A stretch of 64,000 nucleotides of DNA, from positions 1 to 64,000 of the forward strand of contig FWCC01000243.1 of the NCBI GenBank assembly GCA_900169235.1, given 5' to 3'. The notes under the pieces are model-generated. The model was given only the letters and a program-made list of their open reading frames with translations. It did no database searches and was not told where the DNA came from. Shown in pieces: positions 32,838 to 45,510 of this stretch; position 1 is the stretch's first letter; each line of letters begins with the position of its first letter. Source of the stretch: Zarea fungicola (taxonomy: Eukaryota; Ascomycota; Sordariomycetes; Hypocreales; Cordycipitaceae). Both the position numbers and the translations under genes were made by a program.

Positions 32838-35800
32838 TGAACAGGGCTAGTAGTGGAATACTATGCAGAATTAGGTAAAATGTGGCTGAGGACTTGCTGC
32901 CATTCTTGCTCAAACTGGACATGAGATGAAATACAGAAAAATAAAGGAGCCCTGGAATATAAATAAAGTCGTTGTGGATGGCTCTGTTTGAATGGGGCTA
33001 TTAGCCACGCGTTTTATTGTACCATGCCTTGTTAGCAAAACTTCCGGTACTGCCTGCGTATTGGGCATGGGTGATCAAGCCTCGACTAGAACGTGCACAG
33101 CCGCCGTCGGACAGCCGAGTAATAAACCGTCTTCAACAGTCAGTTCAAGGCGAGTCGACGTGGCCAACGAGGTGGTGTCTGATGTACCTTTTAGGAAGTG
33201 CATAATAATCCGGGCCAGGTGTGCTTCCAAGTACATGGAGTGGAAGCAGTGTTAATGAGTGGGCTGATTCGCGATCCATGAGAGAACGTCGAGCCCAGCT
33301 ACATCTTGCTGGCACTGAAATACCGTGCACAAGAAAGGCAGTGCCGCTACCAAGTGCAGCTTGTGTATGTACGTACGATCCGCAAAGTGAGGCGGATGCA
33401 AATCTTTGCTTCCTGACCGTGCCGGCGGATGCAGTAACCGGTTGCAGGTAGCTGCCGCCACCCCCCCAGTTGCAGTGGCTGGGGCTGACCAGCATGTCAT
33501 TTCGGTCGAGAAGAAGCATGGCAGGCAGACAGGTTCAGATGGTGTGCCAGCCAGGATGTGGGTGACGAGCACGTAGCTTGTACGTCGATGACTGGTGCCG
33601 GCTTCAGCTTGCCGTAGCGCATCGCGGCCGCCAGGTCCTCACTGGTGCCTCAAGGCCAAAGTAGGTAGCTGCACCCTTTTTTATTACTACTTGTTTGATT
33701 ACCACTGCACTGTAGTAATAAAAGAAAAGTGTACAAAGGACTTCTCGACTGCCGCCCACCCCTGCAGCCTTGCAACACTGCACCCTGTATGGAGTACAAC
33801 GATCGGGAGCTAAGTCTCTCACAACTGCTAGCAAAGTACTACGTGGTATCAGTATTTTTCTTTTCCTTGCCACATTGTTTGTTGAGAACTCACCACACTA
33901 CTCCCGAAATGTGGTGGGTACTCACATGCATCCCAGTTCGTCTCCAAAGGTAGTCCCTCCTCATTCATCTCCAAACCGCTCTACACACATCGCAAAACTT
34001 TTTTTTTATTTCCTTACCCTGGTCAGCCTCGAAACCAATGCAGTATCCCCACAATTATTTACTTCTTTTATTTATTTTTTAAAATGTCGACTCCTTCGCT
34101 CCGTCGGTCATTTTGCATCTGCAAGCCACTTCGACATACATACATACATGAACCTTCTTACGGCAACAATGGTGGCTCGCCACCGGTAGAATGCTAGTCC
34201 AAATGTTTTTTTTTTCCCTCCGTCGTTATTGTGCATGCCCACCCGACACCGATACTTGGTTTCATGAAAACCGCCAATGCCACGCGGCGTCTTATCCGTC
34301 CAGTGTGTCCTCTCCGCTGAGACCAGCTTCACCACATTGCTGCTTGACCAACTCCACAAAATGCCGACTGCCATGAATGCCATTTCAAGCGAGAAAGCGC
34401 TGTAATTTTAGATAAACCTGCCAAATTATTACCAAGTAGTACTATACAGTTCTTGCAACTATATATCTGTGCTTATCAGTACTCAGCAAGCTAAACATTG
34501 CCCTGAGAAGTACGTAGAAATACATCTGTACCCTCAAAAGCTTATTATTCAAGTCTGGTGTTTGTCATTGTATGCCACAGTCCGGCTAGCCCCTGACCAA
34601 CGCACAATATGCCCTTCTCAGAACGCATGCGAGTCCACTGTCTCGATAGCGCCACGAGACGTGAGGTACTAACTATGGCCGTTATATTACTAGGTACTCT
34701 ATTACGGTTCTGCAGAGTGGCATCGCCCCGTGGGAGGCGGTGATGGGGACCCAACGTGACGGCCAGGGTCGGTCAAGGAGACTTAAGCAGACTTGAGGAT
34801 ACCTGAAGGGGCTGCACGGCCCCCGCATGGCGGCAAATAGGGTGTTGAAACAAGTACCTGGAAGTACCTCACGATATTCTCAAGTCGAGACGTGGTCTAA
34901 TGGGCCAGCCCGTCCCGTCCGCCCTGGTGCTGCTCTGGGGGGTGGCTTGTGGATTATGGCGACAAAAGTGATACTAGTCAAGGGGCCGGCGATCCTGCAG
35001 ATAGAGACCAGGCAAAGGCGGACAAATCACCGTACTGGGTCCGCTGAAGGATATGTGGTGGCCGATGCTGTACATTAACCCATTTTTTACTAGACGCTAA
35101 AACTAATTACCTGGCCAGGGTCAGCCGTTCCATCGTCACGTCGCCCAAGCGTCACCCAAGTGTCCTTCGCCCTCTCCGACATTCACAACCTAAAGCAGCC
35201 ATTGACCGTATTTAGAAAAAAGAAGGATGCGTTACACTCAATTAGGCCTCGCTGCCATCATCCCCACCGTCTCTATGTATTCACTGAATTCACCCACCGA
35301 GATCAAAGGCAGTAGCTCTCCTAGCAAGGTGGAAAACAAGCAACAAAGCCACTACTAAAATTGATAAATGAACAAAATCGCCAGTAATAGGAGAATGTGA
35401 TTCTATTCAATTGCGAAAATTGTATTCGTGTTAAAGCCTTTGCTGTGTTTTCAAGGTAGCTCACAAGTTTGACTGGCTAATGATGGATCTCCCTTTTCCC
35501 ATTTTTTTTAATAAAAAAAAAATCCGTCCTGCAAATTTCACTCTTCGCTCTTCTGTAGTTACCACCTGCCAAGCCGTACTTATCTAGCCAGCCAACCAGC
35601 TGGTGAAGTAGTGACAGAGGTAGCGAGAGGCAGTTAGCGAGGTAGTGAGACGGGCTGGCTCTCTTGATGGATGAGGCGGTGGTGGCGCACAGCCCTCCAG
35701 GACCAGGCTAATTTACGTGACTATATTTGCTGTTGTCCAGATATCTGGGCGATAGGATGAGGCCAAAAAATCCATTCAAGCCACGCAGAGTCTACACACA

Positions 35801-35989
35801 CAAGAGTTCCAATTATGACGCCGAGGATGTAGTGAGCCCACTAATAAAGCCATGGCTAACAGCTGTGGCTAGTATTGCATCGCCTTTTTGGAATTGCTAC
35901 TCATGCGAGATCATGCAGGGACAACCAAGTCCTGACCGTCTTTAAAGTAGGTAGGCCAAAACCTCCCCACCCTCCTGAGTCCTAGTGTT

Positions 35990-37020
35990 TATATTCAAAG
36001 ACCCCCCCTTGGTTTTGTAGAGAGTCCGTCATGACAGTCTCTTGTCAAGGTTGAGGCAAGGCCTCTGCAATTGACTTTTTTGTTTCTCGCTCTGCAGTTT
36101 TCTTGCTGGCCTCTTGTATATGCAAGTCTCTGTGCGGACGACAGACCCGCAACATACACGCGGCCACATTACCACCACCATCACCATCACCATCACCGTT
36201 CGTAAAAATGCAGCTCACCCCGGAAGCGATAATTGGCATTGTTGCCCTTTTCATCACAATTCCCTCTGCTATCGCCGTTATGTGGCGTTGCCGCAGATCA
36301 ATCATCAATCGCTGGCTGCCAGCATTCTCTCAAAGAGAATCTGCAAGTACGTATTCGCCTGTCTTCGTTGACCTCGGCCGCGAATGGCCATCTTTTTTTT
36401 TTTTTAAAAAAAAAGAAAAACCAATAAAAGAACTATCGCCGTTTCCTCTTCCGTTTTTAGGACGAGCCTTTCATTCTTCGCTGCCTAACAAATGGGTTTG
36501 CAGATGTAGTGGATCTAGAAATACATCTTCCTTGCTCTGGGCAGCAAGCCACATCAATATCCAATCGATCGATTACACAACCATCTCCTTTCAATGGCAA
36601 TCTTGGGTCCGGTAGCTTCACTAGGATTCAGAAATCTGTACAGATGGAATATGAGGAGATTACCTACGCGAACGACGGTCCCCTCCTTGGAGGGATGCGA
36701 CATCACTCAGGGCAGAGAAACAGAACAACGCCTTAAAGGAACTGCGGGACAACTATGATTGGGTAACAAAATACAAAAAAAAAGCATTTTTACCGTAAAA
36801 TGTTGCAACGGAATTATGATTGGGATAGTATCACATATAGAGTCAAAAACTTGGCTGGATTTACGAATCTTGCATGACCTGGAGTCGGAATCATATGTGC
36901 TAGAAAGCCGTACAACTAATTCATTCACTATACTAGCAACAGCGCTTGAAAACGATGGGAATAATTCGGAGAGATTGTATACTATAGTCCAAAGAATATC
37001 CCAGCAAATTTTCATGGAAA
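35990..37020. repeat. Duplicated ~1.1 kb block, copy B
   Basis: Partner of 29815-30960. It covers leader, two exons, intron and 3' flank of small membrane-protein copy 3. Just before the start codon it has a CAC/CAT microsatellite (about 36168-36197) that is much shorter in copy A. Confidence 0.75.
36208..36736 (+). CDS. Small single-pass membrane protein, LTPEAI family, copy 3
   Basis: Exons 36208-36346 and 36504-36736 encode 123 residues. The 157-nt intron runs GTACGT to TTTGCAG. The first exon is 139 nt and ends in phase 1, exactly as in copy 2: MQLTPEAIIGIVALFITIPS then AIAVMWRCRRSI. The second exon is longer at its C-terminus (ending QRNRTTP) but keeps DLEI.LP, SI..R and QMEYEEITYANDG..LLGGMR. 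The intron holds a T13A9 palindrome (36393-36414), the counterpart of the T10A10 of copy 2. The predicted product is a one-helix membrane protein with a basic juxtamembrane segment. Function unknown. Confidence 0.65.
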
Positions 37021-37992
37021 TACAAGCAATAGAAGAACAAACATTACTCTAGCTAGAAGCCCAAGCGACGACACGGCAGGAACCAAGAAAGGTGCCAGGA
37101 AGAGAAATGCATTATCTCTGGGATCCTGACGACCAGGACCTCCCAGGGTACAGTGCTTGGATGTTGACGGGTCAGGAACGCTAGCTTCAGCTATAGGTCG
37201 AGGCCCCGTCCAGTGGTTAACGATGGTGCCTGTGTGGAGGGAGGCGGCGAGTTTGGTGGCGTAGCGGGCAAGAGACAGGCCAGTCCTACTAGCTACAAGT
37301 AGCAATTTGCATCTTTTAATAAGAGACTTTGTCTTGTTTTCGGGACAAAGGCATGCCGGTTCTCAAAAGGTGCACCCGAGACAAGGTGTAGCAAGGCGGT
37401 ATGCATGGAAGCGCACCAGTGATGTCGAGTAAGCACCTATGCAGTATGAACAGTGGCGCAGAATAGCGACTGATCACAGGTATTTGCAGACTAAGATCAG
37501 ACTAAACACGGATCACGGGAAATACGAGTCAGGCGGAATAAGGCACCAAGCAATGGCCGCAGGTGGACACAAGGAAAAAAGAGGCGCGCGGGGAGGAGGA
37601 GCCGAGCGGACGGTTTTTCTATTAATTTAATTGTCATGGAAATTCATTATTCCAGCCATTCCGCCTTTGTGCACAACTGCACGAGCATCTATCGCCTTAC
37701 CTGCGGCTACCGTGCAGGCCTGCACGTCTTGGCATTGAGACTTACAAAGTTATAAGTGAGCGTCGGGTTTGCGTTACTCAACTGCAACACGGCTAACTCA
37801 TAATGTATAAATTCGGCCCATCCCCAGCCTGCACCAGATTCATGGCTTTGCTTTATCCTGTTAATACCGTCCGTCACTCCAGCGTCGTACCTAGGACGAC
37901 CGATTTCTCAGAGCTTTCGCCGACGGCTTCCAAACCGCCCGTATTGCAGCCAAACTAGTAGACAATTCCTTCATCTTGCGCCGTCCTGAATC
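36737..37992. other. Intergenic region with kinase-gene promoter
   Basis: The first ~280 bases are the duplicated 3' flank of copy 3; open frames there exist on both strands (36759-37052 plus, 36707-37015 minus) but neither is kept open in copy A. A TATAAAT at 37806-37812 lies 187 bases before the next start codon. Confidence 0.55.
37806..37812 (+). promoter_or_regulatory. TATA-like box of the kinase gene
   Basis: TATAAAT upstream of the ATG at 37993; assigned by position only. Confidence 0.35.
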
Positions 37993-39285
37993 ATGTCAAA
38001 CCAGGCTGCTCAAGACCCCCGTCGCTTACTAATTGGCAAAGTCATGGCCAACATAGTGGGTGTTGCGGAGGTCGACTTCACCGTTGAGCAAAACACGCGC
38101 GCCACCAACAACCACGTTTACATGATTCATCTTTCGAAACCCATCGAGTCCGAAAGTATATCCAAAAATGCCAAGTTCTTTACCGTACCTATTCCAGCTG
38201 GCACCGCCCGCTTGGTGATGCGCATTGCGCGGCCCGATAATAATGTCGAGGACTCTATTCGAATCCGCAATGAGATTGCATGTTTAACGCTGGCCCGAAA
38301 CGCTCTCGCCCATGTTGATCCTTTGCTGATTCCGCGCATCTTTGACTGGGATGACACTAGCGACCAAGGCTACATTCTCCAGGAGTTCAAGCACGGCGAG
38401 TCCCTTTCTCAAGACGAATTGCAAGCACTCAGCGAGCAAGACGTTGCTTTTGTCTGCAAGCAGCTTGCGAGTGTCGCCAAGGGCCTGCAAGACTACCAGT
38501 TACCCGTTGATGGATATGGCGGCCTCACATTTGACGATGCCGGAAACATGTCCACTACAAAAATCATCTTCCGCACAGGTGGGCCTTTTTCGACGTATGC
38601 CGAATACCTCAAGGCAACGCTGGAATGGCAGCTTTCTCAGAGCGAGAAGGTCGCCGCGCTCAACGGTTGGAAGGATGTCCCTGGACTGCGAAGCCGAATT
38701 GACGCGTTTGTCGCCACCGGGCTTGAAAAAGTCTTGTCAAGAGTACCGGAACATAAGCCAACGTTGGTCCATGGTGATTTGAGTGCGTTTGCACCATTTT
38801 CTTTTTCTTTCTCCGTGTACAATTTATCAAGAAAGCTAACAAAATAAGCTTTGCCAAATCTCCTCTTCGACAAGAGTACCAACCGTCTCGTGGCCGTTGT
38901 AGATTTTGACTTTGGTCACGTCGGCAGCACTATTACCGAGTTCATGTACTCGTTTCCTGAATTTCAAGGCCTTCTCACCGGTGTCGTAGAGCCCGAGGAC
39001 GGTCTTCGAGACCTGGTCCTCAATGGCTTCGTGGAGCCAGTGGACGCCAAGTTTACCATTGGAAAAGCGTGGGATACAGCCCTGGCCGCGCAAGAAGCCC
39101 TGCGACCGTCGACTATTGAAGGCTCTGAGAATATTTCAAATCTGTGGTGGTTTGCACAGGAGCTTTTGCAATTCCACTGGCTTTTGCCGCGATTCCACGA
39201 GAGCCAGTCAGAGGAGCAGCTCCAGAAATGGGTCGCCATATCGCAGAGGCGTATTGAAGCATATTTGGAACATTGGGGCCATTGA
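37993..39285 (+). CDS. Aminoglycoside-phosphotransferase-like (APH) kinase-fold protein
   Basis: Exons 37993-38782 and 38849-39285 give 408 residues. The 66-nt intron (GTGCGT, GCTAAC, ATAAG) lies within the catalytic loop. The joined loop reads LVHGDLTLPNLL, the APH Brenner-type motif HGD-x4-N, with Asp262 as likely catalytic base. It is followed after a short strand by VVDFDFGHVGS, equivalent to the metal-binding DFG. The N-lobe contains the NHVYMIHLSKP nucleotide-binding strand and ARLVMRIARP with the ATP-anchoring residue. Fungal genomes carry many such proteins; characterised relatives phosphorylate small molecules or proteins, but substrates are mostly unknown, and antibiotic resistance should not be assumed. 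No signal peptide. It is 723 bases upstream of the NO VEIN-like gene in the same direction. Confidence 0.85.
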
Positions 39286-40008
39286 AAGAGCCATTATTGA
39301 CGCTGCTCACAAGAGACCTCTTAGCTCCACCGCCACGTTTGCAGGCAGACTGAAATTTACGGGGAAACTGGTTGCAAGAGAAAACTAATTGGTGAGAATG
39401 AGGAGCCAGCCTGTGGTGGTTTCTTCATCGGCGCTACAGTTCCTGCCCGCGCCATGATGGCTGAGCTGCTGCTTTACGTCGGCAAGCATCACTAAGTTGG
39501 AGTAAATAGAATACGGCTATATCGCAGTAAGTAACTTGCAAAAAAAGAGTTCGTACAGATAAGATGGCCAAAAGACGTGAGTGTCTTTATTTGTAATCCG
39601 TAAGGTTCCTTTAATCTGGCCCCTTATGACTGCATGAGGCCCCTGCAACCTATTTCCCAAAACAGCAGCTTGCATGGGCTTATGGCCAGTTATCCCCATC
39701 TTTTCACGCCGCCCAGCCAAGTAACAGCCAATTGAAGTATCTCTGCAAGCGCTCCCAATATTAAACTCCGCATATCTGCGTTGAATAAGCTTGAAAACCC
39801 CAAGTGGGCGAGGCTGCATCTTGGACGTGTCGCAGCCTTCTCGCGCCGTCGCAGAGATAGCTGGGGTTGAGTCGTGACTTTTCTCTCTTGCATAATCTGG
39901 TTACAACAGAAACCGCCGCAGACTTTTGAATCCCACCCAAAATAAAAAGTCTCTCTTCAGAGCCTAAACTCAGCTCGCCGTGTCAAGTCGCGGGCCACCA
40001 ATTGGAAA
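39286..40008. other. Intergenic region between kinase and NO VEIN-like gene
   Basis: No supported gene. It holds the kinase 3' flank and the promoter of the large downstream gene; no clear TATA box is seen. Confidence 0.55.
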
Positions 40009-43000
40009 ATGACAACCGAGGTATCAGTTGCGCAAGCCAAGGATATTGTGCAAAAGATCACCAGGCGATATGGCGTGCTCAGGAAGGAGCTGATGGATAG
40101 AGTCGAAGCATGGGACCCCGAAGCTCGCCGTGAGATAGACGAAAACTGGCTAAGCATGGAAACTGCCCTCTCCAGCGCCATCAAGACGTACAATTGTCCT
40201 TGTGACCTAGTCTGTTAGTAGGCTAATGTTAGAAACAGACTCGCAAGCGAGATTTACGGCAGCGGCGCACGATTCGTTTTTGAGCTGTTGCAAAATGCTG
40301 ATGATAACCTGTTTTCCAAGGCAGGAGAGAATGGAAGCGAGCCATTTATTATCTTTAAAATATACAAATCACATATTATCATCGATTGCAACGAGGACGG
40401 CTTCACTGATCGGCACCTTGAGGCAATATGCTCCGTCGGCCAGAGCACGAAATCGGCCGAGTATGGGTACATCGGAGCCAAGGGTATTGGCTTCAAATCA
40501 GTCTTCATTGTAGCGGAGAAGGTGTCCATTCAATCGGGAAACTTTTCTTTCAAATTCGAGCACAAGAAAAATGACCCAGGACTCGGGATGGTGCGGCCGC
40601 TGTGGTTCGACGCCAAGGAGCAGTTGGCCGGCCCCTTGACCCGCACGACACTCTATTTACATAGCGGGAAAGAAGATACGGCCGACATAAAACAAATGAT
40701 AGTCACTGAACTGGCCGATTTAAAGGATTCTTGCCTTCTTTTTCTGAAGAAACTAAAAAAGGTTACAGTTGAACACTACGACGACGAAGGACTACTGACA
40801 AAGTCGACCGAGTACAGCAAAACAAAGATTGACGAATTTCGGGTTAGCTTGAATCGAACTACCCTAGAAAATGGGGAAAGAGCCATGAATAGCCAGATTT
40901 ATCACATCACCACCCGAAAGGCCATGGGTATAGAATGGAGTACTGGCCGTTCCAAGCCCGCATCAAGCACCGCTGCCGCACACGCCGCGTCAAGCGCCGA
41001 CGTTGTTCTCGCATTTCCTCTTACGGATGAATATAAGCCCATGTGTACGGAGAGCCAACAGCTCTTTGCTTTTCTCCCTCTTCGCAACCATGACTACAAG
41101 GTCAGTACAGGCCGGCTAGTCATGCCAATCATGCCGACCATACTGCAATTGCCCATTGTTGCCCACTAACAACCGCTTAGTTTATCATCCATTCCGACTT
41201 TGATACCACAGCGAGCCGGCAAGATATTGTCATTACATCAAAGCGGAATATTAGTATCCGAAAATGGATTGCTTCCACTTTTGTCACTGCTGTGTTGGAG
41301 TTTTGCAAGCACGAAAAGTTGTGCTACGAGTGGCCCGCGTTCTTGCCAAAAAGAATTAACAACTGGGACAGTTTCTGGGCTGGTTTGAATGCCGAAATTA
41401 AAGAGCAACTAGCTGAAACTGAAATTTTAAAGTCACGCAAGTTCAAACGTTTGCGGCGTGTACAGGATGTCCGAATGATTGGGGTGGGAGCAGACCTCAA
41501 CGACACGCCACTTTTCGACGATGAACAGCGAGATCCATTCATCTCGCCCCTTTACAATCTCAGCAACATCTTTACTCTCATTGAATACGGCTTACGGTTC
41601 ATGAACGAATCTGAACTCTTGGATTTGATCAAATTGGACGTGAATAGTACAACCTCGCGTATGCATGGTAGCTCAACAGACTCAACAGAGGCGTGGCACA
41701 CCGCTGTCGCCAAACTGCTTTGCAGTTGGTTCAAGGATGGCAAGTCCGCGGCCTACAATCTCAGATCTCTTCCGTTATTACCAATGAAGGACGGTAGCTG
41801 GCGCCGAGCAGACAGCTCTCCGGCATATTTCCCGACGACTGAGGGACTGAGCGTTCCGGAGCACTTGGGTCTTGAACTTCTTAATCCCACCGCGTGCGCC
41901 AACGCCGATCGTCGAGCCTTGTTTCGACACCTTGGAATTTCAGAGGCCGAAGTACAGACTGTTCGAACGTCCATACTTGCGGCTTTCAGAACGCAAGAGT
42001 CTCCTGGCACGATAAATATGAGAGCTCGCCTCCATTTCCTGTATCTTACCCACCCAAGTGGTCGGCAATTGGTTGCACCTGAAGGAATATGGATATATAT
42101 TCCAGGTTTACAAGGGCATTTGCTAGGAGCTAACGATATTTATTTGCGCGAGTCAGTCGATCCTTACAGCGCCAATGCCCTTTTATCCGCTACAGAGTGT
42201 GCCCCCGGATTGCCAACCAAATTCGTTCATTCCCAACTGATGACTGACGTCCCTCAGCCGCCTAACCCCAATCATCCCACATGGGAGCGATGGTTATATG
42301 ACTACTTGGGTGTGCGCGAGCGCATACGTCTGCTATCTCGTGATGGTAAATCACTTTCTGAGGCTTTTGAATATGTGCTCAACCATCGCCCAGAATCATT
42401 TTTAGGTCTTTTTGAGATTTTGTGGCGGCATGAACGGCAAGCTATAACTCCGAATAAAAAGTTACAAACGCAGATAAGTAACCTTGGAGCGGCGAACCTG
42501 TGTAATGTGAAGTACAAGATATCACTAAAGAACACATGGCTTCCGCTGGAAAACCTCAAGGAAATGATTAATCGTTACACGGAAAACACGGAAATATTCC
42601 CTTTGGACAGTTTCCCTTTTCTGAAGATTGATGCTAAGCAGATGATAGGCCAGGCCGACTCGAAATGGAAATTCTTAAGGCTATATTTTTCTGTCAACTA
42701 CACTGACAATCTGACTTTTCTCCTCGCTATCCTTGACAGTATTCAATCAGCCTGCATATCTAAACCCTCGGTTCGTCTATCGGAGCGAATTTTTGATTTG
42801 TATGTGGCGATTGCGACAAAGCATGCCGTGGAGAAAGACTCCGCCTCGGCGACCAAGCAACTCAAGTACGTATGTTGAACAGCGAAAAGTATGCAGCTAA
42901 CCCAGATAAATTGCAGAGAATTTTTCTCCAAACAGGGAATTCTTGTTCCTGACACAAGTAGCTGGGCCAAGGCCTCAGAGTGTGTTTGGAATGCGCCGCC

Positions 43001-45510
43001 AAACCTGCGCAAAAAGCATTCTCTGGAACATCTCTACAAGCGGACAGCGCATAGCCAACAAATGAGGCACATTGAAGAACTTTTTCAAAATATCTTACAG
43101 ATACCACCAATAAGTCTTGAGGACATAGCAGCTGAGCTAGAAGCCCTCAAATCCGATCAGGCCAGCGATGCTACCAGAATTCTCGAATTTTATGAGTACT
43201 TGGACACGCATGGCTTTACTGCAACCGCCCTCAGGTACTCCTGCACTTTATTGACATTGATTGCCCATCTAATATTATGATAGGACGATGTTCAACACTA
43301 CTGCGCTCATCATGGTACACAATCAGGGACAAAGGCACTGGTACAAGCCCGTCAACACCCTTTGGTCGAGTTCAACCCCGATCCGCGGCAAGGCAACGCT
43401 AGACGTGCAGTATGATGAACTAAAAAGCTTTTTCGTCTCTAAGCTTGGGGTTAAATCTCTCACTTTAGAGATGGTATACGATGAACTTTTACAGAAGCCT
43501 CAGACAAGCACCCAAGAGGACATTCGGGTCGCAATTCTGTCGCTGAGTAATTTCCTTCGAGATGAGCGCACATCACTCGACCCCAAACGTCTTAGGGAGG
43601 CTCAGATATTTCCTGTGAAGTACGCTACAAATGAACCGGTTCTGCGTTCCACCGAAACCGATTTCGCTATCGCTGATCGAGCCCACCTGGAAGAGAGTTT
43701 TCGCGGGAAAGTGGCTCTTTTGAATTTCGATATGGAAGAGGTTAACAAAATGCGACCACTTTTCTCCTGGCTTGGAATCGAAGACCGACTTTTGTCCAAC
43801 GGCGTGAAAGAAATCACATCTGTCCAACCAAACGCTGGACGTCCTATTCGAGCTCCTGGCCGTGATCTTCGCCACAAAGCCTACTATATCTTGCGGTAAG
43901 CCTCATGAGCTTAAACCACGAGCCACCCACTGATCAAATGCAGACTTGCCGCCACTTACAGTAGCCCTCGATACTCGGACAGTCCATCAAAACTATATGA
44001 CTGGTTGCGTAGCGCAGAAACTTTGGAGACGAATGACATCCATGTCACGCTGCAGCTGTCGCAGAATGGCAGCGCAATACCGATCGAGGATTCGTCTCCC
44101 AATATACACCTTGACGATAGCTCCGAGGCACTGAAATTGTATGTGCCCAGAAAAAGACGAGAGCAGGCTATATGCTTTGGTTCGGTTTTACCTCGTAAAT
44201 TCTTTCATTGGCTCATGAGATACCCGAATGGTCACGTCGAAAGCCAGGCCGACGCATTCGCTATCAGCGCACTAACCTCTATTTTTGCATGCGACCGCCA
44301 TGCTCTTGATGACATTTTGGATCGTCATGGGATCATAAAGATAGATATTGCCAATGAAGATCCCCTGGACGCGGAAGATATTGATGATGACGACACGGAG
44401 GACATGGACACCCCGACATCAGATAACGACTCGGCGACTATCAGCGCACAAAGCTACACGCAAACATTGGTCGAGACTGTACGAAGTAGCTACATGGCGC
44501 GGGATAGTAGGACGGTTTCCTTGGGGCCCCCTGTTTTTGTTTCCTCTTCTCCGCAGCCCATGCCATCTTTCAGTGCAGGAGAAGCCGAGACATTGCCCCA
44601 TGAGCCGTCGCAGGCGGGGATAAGTGTATCTTCCCAGCATTCTCCATACCTGGATCGCTTTGCACATGTGCCTGAGGAAACGGACAGTGGTCGATATCGC
44701 GCTCTGCTTGAGCGGGTCGTAACCGCGGCGAGGGCTTCCACCTTTCCATCACGGGGGGCGTTCAACTTGGATGGCTTGCGAGATGCACTATTCAATGATG
44801 CAGACGACCATACAGTATACAGCTTTGACGGTGGCGACGTCGCAGCGGGCTTCCGGTCAGAGAGTCAGCTGCAGCGCGACATAAAAGTCGGCGCAGCAGG
44901 GGAGTTATACGTGAGTAACCGGCTTCACAGCTCTATTACAAATTGCTAACATCCACCAGGTGTTTGAGCTCTTTTCCACGCTTGCGCTACCAGGATGGTG
45001 CCGTGAAAACTGGCAAAGCACGATACGGAGGTTTGCGAGAGAGCACCCGCAATACTCAGATCTTGAGCCATGGAACAGGCGAGAAACTGCGGATTTTGTG
45101 TATTCTGATGAACAAGGAGAGTTGACCAACGTTCTTATTGGAGCGGGCTACCTGGAGGCTGATGTGGGATGGGAAGCAGCCCGCCCTAAATACTTCCTGG
45201 AGGTGAAGTCGACAACGAGCCGCTGCGAGACACCATTCTACATGAGCAGCAATCAATTTACACTGGTAAGTGTTCCTCTCTTGTCAAAGTTATTTCACCA
45301 GACACGCAGACTACTAACCAATAAATTCTGCAATAGATGCAACGCAAGCATGAGCTTCAAGACAAGTCAGAAGTGTACATGATTCTTCGCGTATTTGGTC
45401 TGAATGGAAGACTGGGCATGTGTGCCTATCTTGATCCAGAGAGACTTCGACTTGATGGGCAACTTCTTTTTACGGGACAATCCTGGTCCGTTGTTCCGGG
45501 GTCGAGCTGA
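40009..45510 (+). CDS. NO VEIN-like protein: HSP90-type ATPase (HATPase_c) with C-terminal DUF3883
   Basis: Eight exons join in frame to 1,700 residues: 40009-40187, 40239-41100, 41181-42865, 42917-43234, 43284-43895, 43944-44910, 44960-45265, 45337-45510. The seven introns are 48-80 nt with standard signals. At about residues 60-140 is a GHKL ATPase core: FELLQNADDN (N-box), CNEDGFT (Asp/Gly box), SVGQSTKSAEYGYIGAKGIGFKSVF (lid and Gly-rich loop), as in plant NO VEIN, sacsin and MORC. A long helical middle has no assigned domain. A low-complexity acidic stretch (DAEDIDDDDTEDMDT) precedes the last domain. The C-terminus (AAGELYVFELF ... ETADFVY ... YFLEVKSTTS ... PFYMSSNQ) is DUF3883, related to restriction-endonuclease folds, with an E-V-K like a PD-(D/E)xK site. 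In plants the family affects vesicle traffic and patterning; in bacteria similar ATPase/DUF3883 pairs occur in defence loci. The fungal role is unknown. Confidence 0.88.

Larger units (their letters stand above)
30626..36207. other. 5.6 kb gene-poor region with diverged duplications
   Basis: No gene can be supported. I see a relic matching the copy 1 3' exon (about 31460-31610), a ~50-bp duplicated segment (32371-32419 and 32790-32837), a T/A palindrome near 35502-35522, an imperfect GGTAGTGAGA-type repeat at about 35605-35650, and the start of block copy B from 35990. ORFs such as 32992-33255 and 33770-34189 look incidental. Confidence 0.5.

Noticed and set aside
36707..37052. Open frames on both strands after small membrane-protein copy 3
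   Set aside because: The homologous DNA in the other duplicated block has stops in these frames, so they are not conserved coding sequence.
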